From Mycolicibacterium anyangense (GTDB lineage: Bacteria; Actinomycetota; Actinomycetes; Mycobacteriales; Mycobacteriaceae): a stretch of 64,000 nucleotides of DNA. A program made the position numbers and the translations under genes. A model generated the notes under the pieces. It was given only the letters and a program-made list of their open reading frames with translations. It ran no database searches and was not told the DNA's origin. Below are positions 32,108 to 41,316 of this stretch, piece by piece (position 1 is the first letter of the stretch; each line of letters starts with the position of its first letter). The stretch lies in contig NZ_AP022620.1 in assembly GCF_010731855.1 (NCBI RefSeq), positions 5,332,001-5,396,000 of the forward strand, in the 5' to 3' direction.

Positions 32108-32794
32108 ATGACGGCGGCGCTTGCCCGGGAGAAAGACCCGTATAAGCGTGCTGAGCAGCTACAACAGCTCCGCAAACAGATGGCGGCGGTGTCCGGGAAA
32201 GTGGGCGTCAGCCGACGGGGCGCCGAACCCGACGATCAGGTCATCCCGACGTCGGAAAGTTTGCTGCCGATCCCTGAATCGCTGGCTGGCCTGCTCCCTG
32301 GCGGGTTGCCGCGTGGGGCGGTGGCGGTGGTCTCCGGGGCCCGGTCGCTACCGGTGAGCATGGCCGCCGCGGTGAGCGCCGGCGGCGGCCATGTGGCCGT
32401 GGTCGGGGTGCCGGATTTCGGTCTGCTCGCCGCTGCGGAGATGGGGGCGGATCTGAGCCGGATCGCGGTGGTCCCCGATCCGGGTACCGATCCGGTCGAG
32501 GTGGCCGCGGTGCTGATGGACGGGATGGACCTGGTGGTGCTTGGCCTGGCCGGCGCGACGGTGAGCGCAACCCGCGCACGGGCCGTGGTGGCCCGGGCCC
32601 GCCAGAGGGGTTGCGCCCTGGTGGTCACCCGGGGGGACTGGCAGGGTGCCTCGATCCGGCTGGACGCCCGGGTGCGCGGCTATGAGGTGACCGCTGGGCG
32701 CAGCGGTGTGCCGGTGGCGGGGTGCGGGCGGATCAGCCGGGTGCGATTGTCCGTGCGGGCCGGTGGTCGGTCGGTCCGGTCGAGGACGGGCTGA
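32108..32794 (+). CDS. imuA': Mutasome protein ImuA'
   Basis: 228 residues. RecA-fold-related accessory protein of the mycobacterial mutasome, with [28 protein letters not shown] N-terminal segment (residues 49-72) and [12 protein letters not shown] in place of a strict Walker A. It works with ImuB and DnaE2 in error-prone translesion synthesis. ATG 32108 follows TGGAGG. imuB overlaps its end region (stop at 32794, imuB GTG at 32796). Confidence 0.9.
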   Translation: MTAALAREKDPYKRAEQLQQLRKQMAAVSGKVGVSRRGAEPDDQVIPTSESLLPIPESLAGLLPGGLPRGAVAVVSGARSLPVSMAAAVSAGGGHVAVVGVPDFGLLAAAEMGADLSRIAVVPDPGTDPVEVAAVLMDGMDLVVLGLAGATVSATRARAVVARARQRGCALVVTRGDWQGASIRLDARVRGYEVTAGRSGVPVAGCGRISRVRLSVRAGGRSVRSRTG

Positions 32795-32795
32795 T

Positions 32796-34364
32796 GTGAC
32801 CGCCCGGGTTCTGGCGATCTGGTGCATGGACTGGCCGGCGGTGGCCGCTGCGGTGGCCGTGGGCCTGGAGGCCACCGCGCCGGTGGCCGTCACCCTGGCC
32901 AACCGGGTGATTGCGTGTTCATCGGCGGCCCGCGCAGCCGGGGTGCGTCGCGGATTGCGGCGGCGCGAATCGCAGGCGCGCTGCCCGCAGTTGTATGTGG
33001 TGGCCGCCGACCCGGCCCGCGACGCACGTTTCTTCGAGGGTGTGACGGCCGCGGTCGACGAGGTGGTGCCCCGTGCTGAGGTGTTGCGGCCCGGCCTGCT
33101 GGTGCTGGCCGTGCGGGGTGCGGCCCGCTACTTCGGCTCCGAGCAGGATGCCGCCGAGCGTCTGGTCGACGCCGTTGCCGCAGCCGGTGCCGAATGCCAG
33201 GTCGGTATTGCCGACCAGTTGGGCACTGCGGTCTTCGCGGCCAAAGCCGGCCGGGTGATCGAGCCCGGCCAGGATGCGGCGTTCCTCTCGACGTTGTCCA
33301 TCCGGCAGCTCGCCGCTGAACCGAGCCTGTCCGGTCCCGGCCGTGATGAGCTCGCGGACTTGTTGTGGCGCATGGGCATTCGTACGTTCGGTCAGTTCGC
33401 CGAATTCTCCCGTAGCGATGTGGCCTCCCGATTCGATGCCGACGCAGTGGCTGCTCATCGACTGGCCCGCGGGGAGCCGGTGCGCGGGCCGTCGGGCCGT
33501 GCGGTGCCTGCCGAACTCGATGCCGTGCTCACCTGCGACCCGCCCATCGACCGGGTGGACGCCGCCGCCTTCGCCGGGCGCGCGCTGGCCGCCGCGCTGC
33601 ATCGCAGCCTGGAGTCGGCCGGTGTCGGGTGTACCCGGCTGGCCATTCACGCTGTCACCGCCAAAGGCGGGGAACTGACCCGGGTGTGGCGGTGTGCCGA
33701 ACCGCTGACCGAGGATGCCACCGCCGACCGGGTGCGCTGGCAGCTCGACGGCTGGCTCAATCAGCGCCGCGCGCAGGACCGCCCCAACGCCCCGGTGACG
33801 CTGCTGCGGCTGCAGCCGGTGGAAGTCGTGTCCGCCGAGGCGCTTCAGCTTCCGCTCTGGGGCGGGGTGGGGGAGGAGGACCGGTTGCGGGCCCGCCGCG
33901 CGCTGGTCCGGGTGCAGGGCCTGCTGGGTCAGGAGGCTGTCCAGCTGCCGATGCTGTCCGGCGGCCGCGGCCCCGCCGAGCGGATCACCCTGACTCCGCT
34001 CGGTGACGAACAGGTGCCCAGAGCCGACCCGAACCGGCCGTGGCCCGGCCGGCTGCCCGACCCGGCTCCCACGGTGCTCCTCGATGATCCGGTGGAACTG
34101 CTTGATGCCCAGGGTAATCCGGTCAAGGTCACTGCGCGGGGGATGTTCACCGCCGAACCGGCACACCTGGACGGCCAGTACCCGGGCGAGTTGAGGTGGT
34201 GGGCCGGGCCGTGGCCGGTGGACGAACGGTGGTGGGATCAAGCAGAGCCGTCCCGCGCCGGTCGGACGGCGCGGGCCCAGGTGCTGGTGGGGGAGGAGCC
34301 GGGCACCGCGCTGCTGCTGTGTTACCGGCAGCGCCGGTGGTACCTGGAAGGGGTTTACGAATGA
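32796..34364 (+). CDS. imuB: Y-family polymerase-like mutasome protein ImuB
   Basis: 522 residues. Begins MTARVLAIWCMDWPAVAAAV, a Y-family polymerase palm start with the catalytic Asp/Glu residues degraded, as known for ImuB. The beta-clamp-binding motif ALQLPLWG lies at about residue 350, followed by the C-terminal region that binds DnaE2/ImuA'. It bridges DnaE2 to the clamp. GTG 32796 begins just past the imuA' stop. Its last 10 nt overlap the convergent nucleoside hydrolase gene. Confidence 0.93.
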   Translation: MTARVLAIWCMDWPAVAAAVAVGLEATAPVAVTLANRVIACSSAARAAGVRRGLRRRESQARCPQLYVVAADPARDARFFEGVTAAVDEVVPRAEVLRPGLLVLAVRGAARYFGSEQDAAERLVDAVAAAGAECQVGIADQLGTAVFAAKAGRVIEPGQDAAFLSTLSIRQLAAEPSLSGPGRDELADLLWRMGIRTFGQFAEFSRSDVASRFDADAVAAHRLARGEPVRGPSGRAVPAELDAVLTCDPPIDRVDAAAFAGRALAAALHRSLESAGVGCTRLAIHAVTAKGGELTRVWRCAEPLTEDATADRVRWQLDGWLNQRRAQDRPNAPVTLLRLQPVEVVSAEALQLPLWGGVGEEDRLRARRALVRVQGLLGQEAVQLPMLSGGRGPAERITLTPLGDEQVPRADPNRPWPGRLPDPAPTVLLDDPVELLDAQGNPVKVTARGMFTAEPAHLDGQYPGELRWWAGPWPVDERWWDQAEPSRAGRTARAQVLVGEEPGTALLLCYRQRRWYLEGVYE

Positions 34365-35428
34365 CCCAGCGCCCGGGCGAAGGGTCCCACCCGTTCGATG
34401 TAGAGGTCGAAGAACGCCGCCGGGTCCACCTCGACACCGATGTGCGCGTTGGGTTCCCGGCCCCAATGCCGGCTCCAGTCGGCGATCGTCATCGCCCGCG
34501 TCAGCGTGCCGGTCAGTTCCACGTCGACGGTCGCGGCCCGGGTCCCGATGATGCCAGGGTCCAGTGCCACCGCCGCTGCCAGCGGGTCGTGCAGGTGAGC
34601 CAGAAAGCCCTCGCCCTGGTCGAAGTGGAACTCGAAGTAGAAGCGCATCGCATCTTCGAGCGCGCGGATCAGTGGGTTGTCGGCCACCGACCGGGTGCCC
34701 CTCGAGTCGAGCACGCTCATCGTCACCGACGCCGACTCCGCCGCTCCGGCCAGCCGGCTCAGAATCGCCGGGGTCAGTGCGATGTTCTCGGTGAGGTTCA
34801 GGCCGCATACGATCGGAAGTTGATGCGGTTCAATCGCATTCGACTCCACAGCCCGCCCCCACGCGGCGAACACCTCGGCAGCGGCCTCCGGGTCGACGCT
34901 GATGTTCCACTCCGCCACCGGCGTGGTGTTACCGCGGTAGTCGAACGAACCGCCCATGATCACCAACCGCCGCAGCAGCGACGGCAGGTGTGGTTCGGCA
35001 CGAACGGCCAGTGCCAGATTGGTCAGCGGGCCGGTCACCAGACCGATCAGCTCACCGGGGCGGCCGTGCGCGGCCCGCACCCAGGCTTCGGCGGAGTCAT
35101 ACGACGTGAGTTCACGGCTGTGCGTGGGGAGTTCGGCGTACCCGAGGCCCCCGGGTCCGTGCGTGTCCTCTGCGGTGCGCATGGTGTCCGCCAGTGGCTC
35201 GCCGGCTCCCCGCGAGACCGGAATGTCACCGGCCCGGCACAGTTCGAGCAGCCCGAGGTTGTTGCGGCAGACCTGGTCGACATCGACGTTGCCACCGGTG
35301 GAGGCGATACCGACCAGGTCGGCATCGGGACTGGCGAGCAGGTAGACCAGTGCCATCGCATCATCGACACCGGTGTCCACATCGGCGAACACAGGCAGCC
35401 GTGCTGTCGTGTTCCGGGCCGTCGTCAC
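34355..35428 (-). CDS. iunH: Inosine-uridine preferring nucleoside hydrolase
   Basis: 357 residues. The calcium-binding DVDTGVDDAMAL motif is at residues 15-26, with HxxD-type DPEAAAEVF and a C-terminal VEVDPAAFFDLYIER. It hydrolyses ribonucleosides to base and ribose in salvage. It follows the thioesterase gene by 16 nt and overlaps imuB convergently, as in M. tuberculosis. Confidence 0.93.
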   Translation of the reverse strand: MTTARNTTARLPVFADVDTGVDDAMALVYLLASPDADLVGIASTGGNVDVDQVCRNNLGLLELCRAGDIPVSRGAGEPLADTMRTAEDTHGPGGLGYAELPTHSRELTSYDSAEAWVRAAHGRPGELIGLVTGPLTNLALAVRAEPHLPSLLRRLVIMGGSFDYRGNTTPVAEWNISVDPEAAAEVFAAWGRAVESNAIEPHQLPIVCGLNLTENIALTPAILSRLAGAAESASVTMSVLDSRGTRSVADNPLIRALEDAMRFYFEFHFDQGEGFLAHLHDPLAAAVALDPGIIGTRAATVDVELTGTLTRAMTIADWSRHWGREPNAHIGVEVDPAAFFDLYIERVGPFARALGHS

Positions 35429-35444
35429 GGCGGTAACGTTACCG

Positions 35445-35846
35445 TCAGCCGGCCGCGGCCACCTCGTCGCGGAACCAGTCCGGCCACTCCCGCTTCTCGA
35501 ACGTCGTCGCGTCGACGCAGACGTGGATCATCGTCGCCTCGGCCACCACATCGGTTCCGCGCCGGATCGCGTAGGTGCTGCGCAGCGAGGTGCGACCCGG
35601 CTGATCGAGGGCGACCTCGACCACCAGCTCCTCGTCGAACCCGGCGGGCAATCGGAACTGCAGCTCGGCGGCGGCGACCACCACGTCGATACCGCGATCC
35701 ACCAGAACCTGGATACCTCCGACCACACCGCGCAGCGCCTCGGTGTGGGCCATGTCGATCCAGGTCAGGTAGTGACCGTTGAACACCCGGCCCTGCATGT
35801 CACACTCCACGTAGCGCACCCGCAACGGCATGCTGAATCTGGCCAC
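35445..35846 (-). CDS. YbgC/FcbC-type thioesterase
   Basis: 133 residues of the hot-dog family. RVRYVECDMQGRVFNGHYLTW carries the Asp-x-x-Gly-x-x-x-x-x-His/Tyr pattern of the 4HBT active site. It probably hydrolyses small acyl-CoA or acyl-ACP. Cotranscribed with iunH. The GTG start lies 5 nt after a TAGGAT box that is part of a short tandem duplication. Confidence 0.85.
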   Translation of the reverse strand: MARFSMPLRVRYVECDMQGRVFNGHYLTWIDMAHTEALRGVVGGIQVLVDRGIDVVVAAAELQFRLPAGFDEELVVEVALDQPGRTSLRSTYAIRRGTDVVAEATMIHVCVDATTFEKREWPDWFRDEVAAAG

Positions 35847-35875
35847 GCCGAATCCTAGAACGCCGAAATCCTAGA
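35845..35875. repeat. Tandem 15/16-bp duplication at thioesterase start and lpqD stop
   Basis: ACGCCGAATCCTAGA (35845-35859) is followed at once by ACGCCGAAATCCTAGA (35860-35875). On the minus strand each unit has TAGGAT; one lies just before the thioesterase GTG, and the other contains the lpqD stop codon. Confidence 0.65.
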
Positions 35876-36578
35876 AGTCGGTGATGCCGTCCCAATCGAC
35901 CAGCGTCCACCCGATGTAGGGGTTACCGGTGATCACCACTCGGCCGGTGTTGGGCAGCGGGTGGTCGGTGGCCAGGCTGTCCTTGGCGTTGCGCACGTTC
36001 AGCAGCGTCCACAACATGATCGAGGCGGCGCTGGAGAACGCGACCGGCTTGGTGTCACCGCTGTCGTAGATGCGCTGCACCGCCGAGGTGAACTTACCGT
36101 TGAACTCCGTGCCGCTCACCGATCCCGGAATGGAGAAGTTGGTGAAGCCGCGCATCCAGTCCATCGGCGCCACCAGGTAGGTCGCGGCCGCCTTGTCCAT
36201 GTTGTCGCCGTTGAACCAGCCCGCGGAGATCTCGTTGAGCCCGGGCAACACGTTGACCGGTTTGCCCAACGCCTTGGACATCGGGTCGGCGGTCTGTTGG
36301 GTCCGGACCATCTCTGAGGCGTAGATGCCGTCGTAGTCATTGCCCTTGAGCCGGTTGGCCACCGCAATCGCCTGCTGCTGGCCGGCCGGTGTCAGCGACG
36401 GGCCGGGCACCAAGGTGTCGATGATCCCGTCCTTATTGGCCTGGGACTCCCCATGCCGGATGAATGTCAGTGTGATCGTGCGTTCCTTGGGACCTGACGA
36501 GCCGCAGCCCGCGACGAGAACAGCCGCCAGCAGTGCGGCAAGAACCGCGACAAGAGTTCGCACACCCGAGCGTTGCAT
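35871..36578 (-). CDS. lpqD: Lipoprotein of the histidine phosphatase (phosphoglycerate mutase) family
   Basis: 235 residues. A lipoprotein signal peptide with lipobox LVAGC (Cys25) precedes a phosphoglycerate-mutase-like domain. The first catalytic histidine is present in RHGES (His42), with SEMVRTQQT and the acidic Glu116 region. The second catalytic histidine, expected in a VSHG-like motif at about residue 183, is replaced: the sequence there reads VAFSSAASIM. It is anchored in the outer leaflet of the plasma membrane. M. tuberculosis has lpqD at the same place. Activity is uncertain. Confidence 0.88.
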   Translation of the reverse strand: MQRSGVRTLVAVLAALLAAVLVAGCGSSGPKERTITLTFIRHGESQANKDGIIDTLVPGPSLTPAGQQQAIAVANRLKGNDYDGIYASEMVRTQQTADPMSKALGKPVNVLPGLNEISAGWFNGDNMDKAAATYLVAPMDWMRGFTNFSIPGSVSGTEFNGKFTSAVQRIYDSGDTKPVAFSSAASIMLWTLLNVRNAKDSLATDHPLPNTGRVVITGNPYIGWTLVDWDGITDF

Positions 36579-36620
36579 GCCAACAGCCTGCCCTGTCTGA
36601 GGCCCCGGTGTGTGAGATTT

Positions 36621-36651
36621 TCGGTAGTGCGACCATTTCTCGGTAGTACGA
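36621..36651. repeat. Direct repeat before htdY
   Basis: TCGGTAGTGCGA (36621-36632) and TCGGTAGTACGA (36640-36651), 19 bp apart, lie in the lpqD-htdY divergent region; a candidate binding site. Confidence 0.5.
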
Positions 36652-36685
36652 AGACTGAGTCCATCACCAACCCAGGAGTGGCGCT

Positions 36686-37555
36686 ATGGCCCTTGACCCC
36701 ACGGCAATCGGAGCAGTGACCGAACCTCAAATCTTCGAGTGGACCGAACGCGACACCCTGCTCTACGCCGTCGGCGTGGGCGCCGGTGTCGACGATCTGG
36801 CCTACACGACCGAGAACAGTCACGACATCCCCCAACAGGTGCTGCCTACCTTCGCCGTGATCTGCTGCCCCGGCTTTTCCGCGGTGGGCAAGGTGGGAAC
36901 CTTCGACTTCGGCAAGTTGCTGCACGGTTCGCAGGAGATCCGGCTGCACAAGCCGCTGCCACCTGCTGGCTCGTTGTCGGTGGTCGGTGAGGTGATCGAC
37001 GTCCAGGACAAGGGTGAAGGCAAGAACGGCATCGTCATGTTGCGGGACATCGGATCTGACCCGGTCACCGGTGAAGTCGTCGTCGAGACGACGGCGACCG
37101 CGGTGATCCGCGGGGCCGGCGGGTTCGGGGGTGAGCCCGGTCAGCGCCCGCCCGCCCCGGAGTTCCCCGACCGCGACCCCGACGTCCGGGTCGTGATGCC
37201 AACCCGGGTCGACCAGGCCCTGATCTACCGGCTTTCCGGTGACCGCAACCCGCTGCACAGCGATCCCTGGTTCGCCCGCGAGCTGGCCGGCTTCCCGACG
37301 CCGATCCTGCACGGGCTGTGCACCTACGGCTTCGCCGGACGTGCCCTGCTGGGCGAACTTGCCGGCAACGACTCCTCGAAGCTGACGGCGGTCGCCGCAC
37401 GGTTCTCCTCCCCGGTGTTCCCCGGGGAAACGCTGACGACGTCTATCTGGCGCACCGAGGCGGGCAAGGCCGTTTACCGCACCGAGGCCGCTGGGCCGGA
37501 CGGCTCCAACAGCCGAGTGGTCCTCGACGACGGAGCCGCCGAGTACCTCGACTGA
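36686..37555 (+). CDS. htdY: Double-hotdog (R)-specific enoyl-CoA hydratase HtdY
   Basis: 289 residues, MaoC/hydratase-2 type. The N-terminal hot-dog lacks catalysis, and the C-terminal one has the hydratase 2 motif YRLSGDRNPLHSDPWFAREL with catalytic Asp and His, then FPTPILHGLCTYG. It hydrates trans-2-enoyl-CoA to (R)-3-hydroxyacyl-CoA, a step in fatty-acid or steroid metabolism. AGGAG precedes ATG 36686. Divergent from lpqD. Confidence 0.93.
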   Translation: MALDPTAIGAVTEPQIFEWTERDTLLYAVGVGAGVDDLAYTTENSHDIPQQVLPTFAVICCPGFSAVGKVGTFDFGKLLHGSQEIRLHKPLPPAGSLSVVGEVIDVQDKGEGKNGIVMLRDIGSDPVTGEVVVETTATAVIRGAGGFGGEPGQRPPAPEFPDRDPDVRVVMPTRVDQALIYRLSGDRNPLHSDPWFARELAGFPTPILHGLCTYGFAGRALLGELAGNDSSKLTAVAARFSSPVFPGETLTTSIWRTEAGKAVYRTEAAGPDGSNSRVVLDDGAAEYLD

Positions 37556-37575
37556 GCGCGGCGCCGGCAGTACCG

Positions 37576-38310
37576 CTAGCCGACCGCGCCGCCGACCAGG
37601 TGGCCGATCCCGAAGGTGATCGCCATGGCCAGTGCGCCGCCGATCACCACCCGTTGGATCGCGCGGCCGGCGTCGGCGCCGCCGAGGCGGGCGCTGAGCC
37701 AGCCGGTGACTGCCAGCGCGATGAGCACCGCGGCGAAGGTGATCGGAATCCGAGTCGACGGCGGCGGCAGCAGGATGGCCAGCATCGGCAGGATCGCCCC
37801 GACGGTGAACGCAATGGCCGACGAGATCGCGGCCTGCCACGGATTGGTCAGCTCCTCGGGGTCGATGCCGAGTTCGATGTCGATGTGCGCGGCGAACGCG
37901 TCGTGGTCGGTGAGTTCCTCGGCCACCGTGCGGGCGGTGGCCGGTGTGAGGCCTTTGGCTTCGTAGAGTGCGGCCAGTTCATCGAGTTCGGCGGCGGGCT
38001 GAGTGTCCAGCTCCCGGCGCTCCTTCTGCAGCAGCGCCTTCTCGGTGTCGCGCTGGGTGCTCACGGACACGTACTCGCCCAGGGCCATCGACAGCGCGCC
38101 GGCAGCCAGGCCGGCGATGCCCGCGGTGAAGATCGGATCGCGGTCGGTGGTGGCGGCCGCGACGCCGACGACGATGCCGGCCACCGACACGATCCCGTCG
38201 TTGGCACCGAGCACGCCGGCCCGCAGCCAGTTCAGCTTGCTGCCGATCGCGCCGTGATGCGGCTCAGCCGGATGTAGTTGGGGCTCTGGCGTGTCCGGTG
38301 TCTCGCTCAC
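37576..38310 (-). CDS. VIT1/CCC1-family (iron/manganese) transporter
   Basis: 244 residues. GAIGSKLNWLRAGVLGANDG is the conserved N-terminal signature, followed by helix pair VAGIVVGVAAATTD, an acidic cytosolic domain (about 80-150) with YVSVSTQRDTEKALLQKE, and C-terminal membrane helices. It probably exports or stores divalent iron/manganese. GTG 38310 overlaps the DUF899 stop (GTGA), so the genes are coupled. Confidence 0.9.
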   Translation of the reverse strand: MSETPDTPEPQLHPAEPHHGAIGSKLNWLRAGVLGANDGIVSVAGIVVGVAAATTDRDPIFTAGIAGLAAGALSMALGEYVSVSTQRDTEKALLQKERRELDTQPAAELDELAALYEAKGLTPATARTVAEELTDHDAFAAHIDIELGIDPEELTNPWQAAISSAIAFTVGAILPMLAILLPPPSTRIPITFAAVLIALAVTGWLSARLGGADAGRAIQRVVIGGALAMAITFGIGHLVGGAVG

Positions 38311-39002
38311 GGGGAAAGCGTAGGTCCTTGGCCGTACGCCCGCGCGATGTCGGGCGAGTCGGCCCAACCGGAATATGTGGGGCGTTGCGGCCAGCCATCG
38401 GGGGAGTCCTGCCATTCTTCCTGGCGGCCCCAGGGAAGTACGTCGATGAGACCGAAAGAGTGGCTGAGCTGTTCGGTGCCACGGCCATTGGTGTGCCATG
38501 TCCGGTACACCCGATCCGCACTGTCACGTAAGAAGACGTTCACCGCGAAACCGCCACCGGGGCCGGCGTCGACGTCGGTGCCGAACGAACTCTGGGCCGA
38601 GGAGTACCAGTCCATCTGGTTGCCGACCCTCGCCTTGTAGGCCATGGCTTCCTCGATCGGCCCGTTGGTGACGATCACGAAGCGGGCGTCGTAGTTGGCC
38701 AGGAACTCCAGTCGGGTGAACTGTGAGGTGAACCCCGTGCAGCCCGGGCACTGCCATTGCGCGCCGTCGCTCCACATGTGGTGGTAGACGATCAACTGGG
38801 AGTGGCCGTCGAATACCTCGGCCAGCCTGATCGGTCCGTCCGGCCCGATCAGGGTGTAGTCGGGCAGTTCCACCATCGGCAGCCTGCGCCGTTGGGCGGC
38901 GATGGCGTCGAGTTCACGGGTCGCGGCCTTCTCCCGGGCGCGCAGGTCATCGAGCGCGGCGCGCCAGGTCTGTTGGTCGACCACGGGTGGCAGGGCGGAC
39001 AT
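38307..39002 (-). CDS. DUF899 thioredoxin-like protein
   Basis: 231 residues. It has the thioredoxin-like segment WQCPGCTGFTSQF (CxxC) and the domain signature DWYSSAQSSFGTDVDAG. The family is widespread in actinobacteria and proteobacteria, probably redox-active, but without a proven substrate. It overlaps the VIT1-like transporter gene by 4 nt. Confidence 0.87.
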   Translation of the reverse strand: MSALPPVVDQQTWRAALDDLRAREKAATRELDAIAAQRRRLPMVELPDYTLIGPDGPIRLAEVFDGHSQLIVYHHMWSDGAQWQCPGCTGFTSQFTRLEFLANYDARFVIVTNGPIEEAMAYKARVGNQMDWYSSAQSSFGTDVDAGPGGGFAVNVFLRDSADRVYRTWHTNGRGTEQLSHSFGLIDVLPWGRQEEWQDSPDGWPQRPTYSGWADSPDIARAYGQGPTLSP

Positions 39003-39071
39003 AGCGGCTCCTCACTGTCGGGTGTCAGAAGTGTTGACCACCTCGGTATTGACCGCCGTGCTCGCCAAAAA

Positions 39072-41270
39072 TCATCGCGGGGCAAGCCCGGACAGCGATG
39101 GGGGCAGCGGACGCTGATGTAGGACACCCAGGCGCTGGGTGGCACGGGTGAGCGCGACGTAGAGTTCGGCGGCGCCGCGCGGCCCGTCGGCCAGGATGAG
39201 GTCGGGCTCCACCACCAGCACCGCGTCGAACTCCAGGCCCTTGGTCTCCGACGGCGCGACCGCACCCGGCACGCCCGGTGGTCCGATCACGACGCTGGTG
39301 CCCTCGCGGTCGGCCTCGGCCGCGACGAATTCGTCAATGGCAGAAGCCATCTCCTGTTCGCTCACCTGCCGGGACCAGGGGGCAACGCCGCACGCACGCA
39401 CCGACTCCGGTGGGCGGACATCGGGGGCGAACTCGGCGAGCACCGCGGCCGCCACCGCCATGATCTCGGCGGGCGTGCGGTAGTTCACCGACAGCGACCG
39501 GTAGATCCAGCGGTCGGGTACATAGGGTTCCAGCATCTGCGCCCATGATGTCGCGCCCGCCATGGACCGTCGTTGGGCGAGGTCGCCGACGACGGTGAAC
39601 GACCGGCTCGGGCAGCGCCGCATCAGCACCCGCCAGTCCATCTCCGAGAGCTCCTGGGCTTCGTCGACCACCACATGCCGGTAGGTCCAATCCCGGTCGG
39701 CGGCGGCGCGTTCGGCAAGATCGCGGTAGTCGCGCTCGGTGAAGCGTTCGGCGAGGCCCTCGGCGTCGATCAGATCCTGCGCCAGCAGGTGGTCTTCGTC
39801 GTCCATGAGATCCTCGTGGGCGACCATGTTCTCCAAAACGCCTCTGGCGTAGTCGGTTTCTTCCCGGAGTGCCTGTGCGGCGGCGTCGTCGGCCGCCTTG
39901 TCACGGCCCAGCAGATCGACCAATTCGTCGAGCAACGGCACATCCGAGGTTGTCCAGGCGTCGCCGACTTCCCGATGCAACGCCGGGTCGGCACCGGCGG
40001 CGCGCAACCGCTCGGGCGAGCTGTACAGCTCGGCCAACAGCTCGTGCGGCTCGAGGACCGGCCAGAGTTGATCGAGGGCCGACAGGAACCGCTCATTGTC
40101 TTCGAGGTCGGCGAGCAGGTCCGCCCTGACCTTCTCCCAGGCGTCCTTGTTCTCGCGGGTCAGCCAGCCGCGGCCGATCCGGGCGACCCCGCGCTCGGTC
40201 AGGACGTAGGTGACGATGTCGCGGAACACCGCACGAGCGGCGTTGTGGGGCAGTCCGCTTGCGCGGGCCTCGTCGATCGCCCACCCGGCGGTGTCAGCGG
40301 CGATCTGCATCGTCACATCACCCAGTGGGATCTCCAATGGTTGCTCGGGCACGCGTTGGCGGTCGGCGATCGCCGCCGCGAGGACGTCCAGCATCGCGCG
40401 AGAACCCTTGATGCGAGCGACATCTGGGGCGTCCTCGGCGGTGACGTGCAGACCGGGCAGGAGATCGCCGACCGTCATGAACACCACCTCGGATTCGCCG
40501 AGGGAGGGCAGCACCCGGCTGATGTGGTTCATGAACGCGTGGTTGGGGCCGACGACCAGCACCCCGTGCCGTTCGATCCGCTCCCGCTGGGTGTAGAGCA
40601 GGTACGCAACGCGATGCAGTGCCACCACCGTCTTGCCGGTGCCGGGTCCGCCCTCGATCACCAGCACCCCCGGGTGCTCGAGGCGGATGATCTCGTCCTG
40701 TTCGGACTGGATGGTCGCTACGATGTCGCGCATGCCCTCACCGCGGGGCGCGTTGACCGCGTACAGCAGTGCGGCGTCGCTGCTCAACGGACTGTCGTCA
40801 CCCGCATCAGGGTCGGGCCTGCCGAAGACTTCGTCGGTGAAATCGAGCAGCCGGCGTCCCAGGGAGTGGAACTGGCGCCGCCGGCGCATGCCCTCGGGGC
40901 TGGCGGCGGTGGCGATGTAGAAGGCGCGGGCGGCCGGGGCGCGCCAGTCCAGCAGCAGTGTCTCGTGATCGTTGTCCTCGTCGAAGATCCCGATCCGGCC
41001 GACGTAGAGCCGCTCACCGTTCACCGCGTCCAGCCGCCCGAAGCACAATCCGTGGTCGGCGACGTCCAGCCGGGCGGCCAACCGGGCCAGCGCCCGCACC
41101 TCGGCGTCGCGGGCCACCAGCGTCCCGCCGTCCTGAACGTCGATCGGGCCGCCGAGTGCGGCGCGGTACTGGGCCCTAACCCGTCTGCGCTTGCCGTCCA
41201 GTCGGTCGTAGAGGTCCGTCAGGTAATCCTGCTCGGACTCCAGTTCACGATCGTGTGCCTGCGACGTCAT
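39072..41270 (-). CDS. helR: RNA-polymerase-associated helicase-like protein HelR/HelD
   Basis: 732 residues of the HelD-type superfamily 1 NTPases. A charged N-terminal coil (residues 5-40), an insertion region, Walker A GGPGTGKT at 207-214, Walker B VVVDEAQELS, and later motifs GDLAQRRS and VALTRATQ define it. HelD displaces RNA polymerase from DNA; the HelR subgroup frees polymerase stalled by rifamycins and confers resistance. The exact RAE upstream supports HelR. ATG 41270 is chosen; an in-frame ATG at 41279 is possible. Divergent from dnaE2. Confidence 0.85.
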   Translation of the reverse strand: MTSQAHDRELESEQDYLTDLYDRLDGKRRRVRAQYRAALGGPIDVQDGGTLVARDAEVRALARLAARLDVADHGLCFGRLDAVNGERLYVGRIGIFDEDNDHETLLLDWRAPAARAFYIATAASPEGMRRRRQFHSLGRRLLDFTDEVFGRPDPDAGDDSPLSSDAALLYAVNAPRGEGMRDIVATIQSEQDEIIRLEHPGVLVIEGGPGTGKTVVALHRVAYLLYTQRERIERHGVLVVGPNHAFMNHISRVLPSLGESEVVFMTVGDLLPGLHVTAEDAPDVARIKGSRAMLDVLAAAIADRQRVPEQPLEIPLGDVTMQIAADTAGWAIDEARASGLPHNAARAVFRDIVTYVLTERGVARIGRGWLTRENKDAWEKVRADLLADLEDNERFLSALDQLWPVLEPHELLAELYSSPERLRAAGADPALHREVGDAWTTSDVPLLDELVDLLGRDKAADDAAAQALREETDYARGVLENMVAHEDLMDDEDHLLAQDLIDAEGLAERFTERDYRDLAERAAADRDWTYRHVVVDEAQELSEMDWRVLMRRCPSRSFTVVGDLAQRRSMAGATSWAQMLEPYVPDRWIYRSLSVNYRTPAEIMAVAAAVLAEFAPDVRPPESVRACGVAPWSRQVSEQEMASAIDEFVAAEADREGTSVVIGPPGVPGAVAPSETKGLEFDAVLVVEPDLILADGPRGAAELYVALTRATQRLGVLHQRPLPPSLSGLAPR

Positions 41271-41316
41271 ACCCCTCATTTCCACGGTTGTGTCAGGCGA
41301 GTGTGCGGGACGACCC

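Noticed and set aside
32919..34808. 629-residue open frame antisense to imuB and spanning into iunH
   Set aside because: No recognisable motif; imuB and iunH account for the region.
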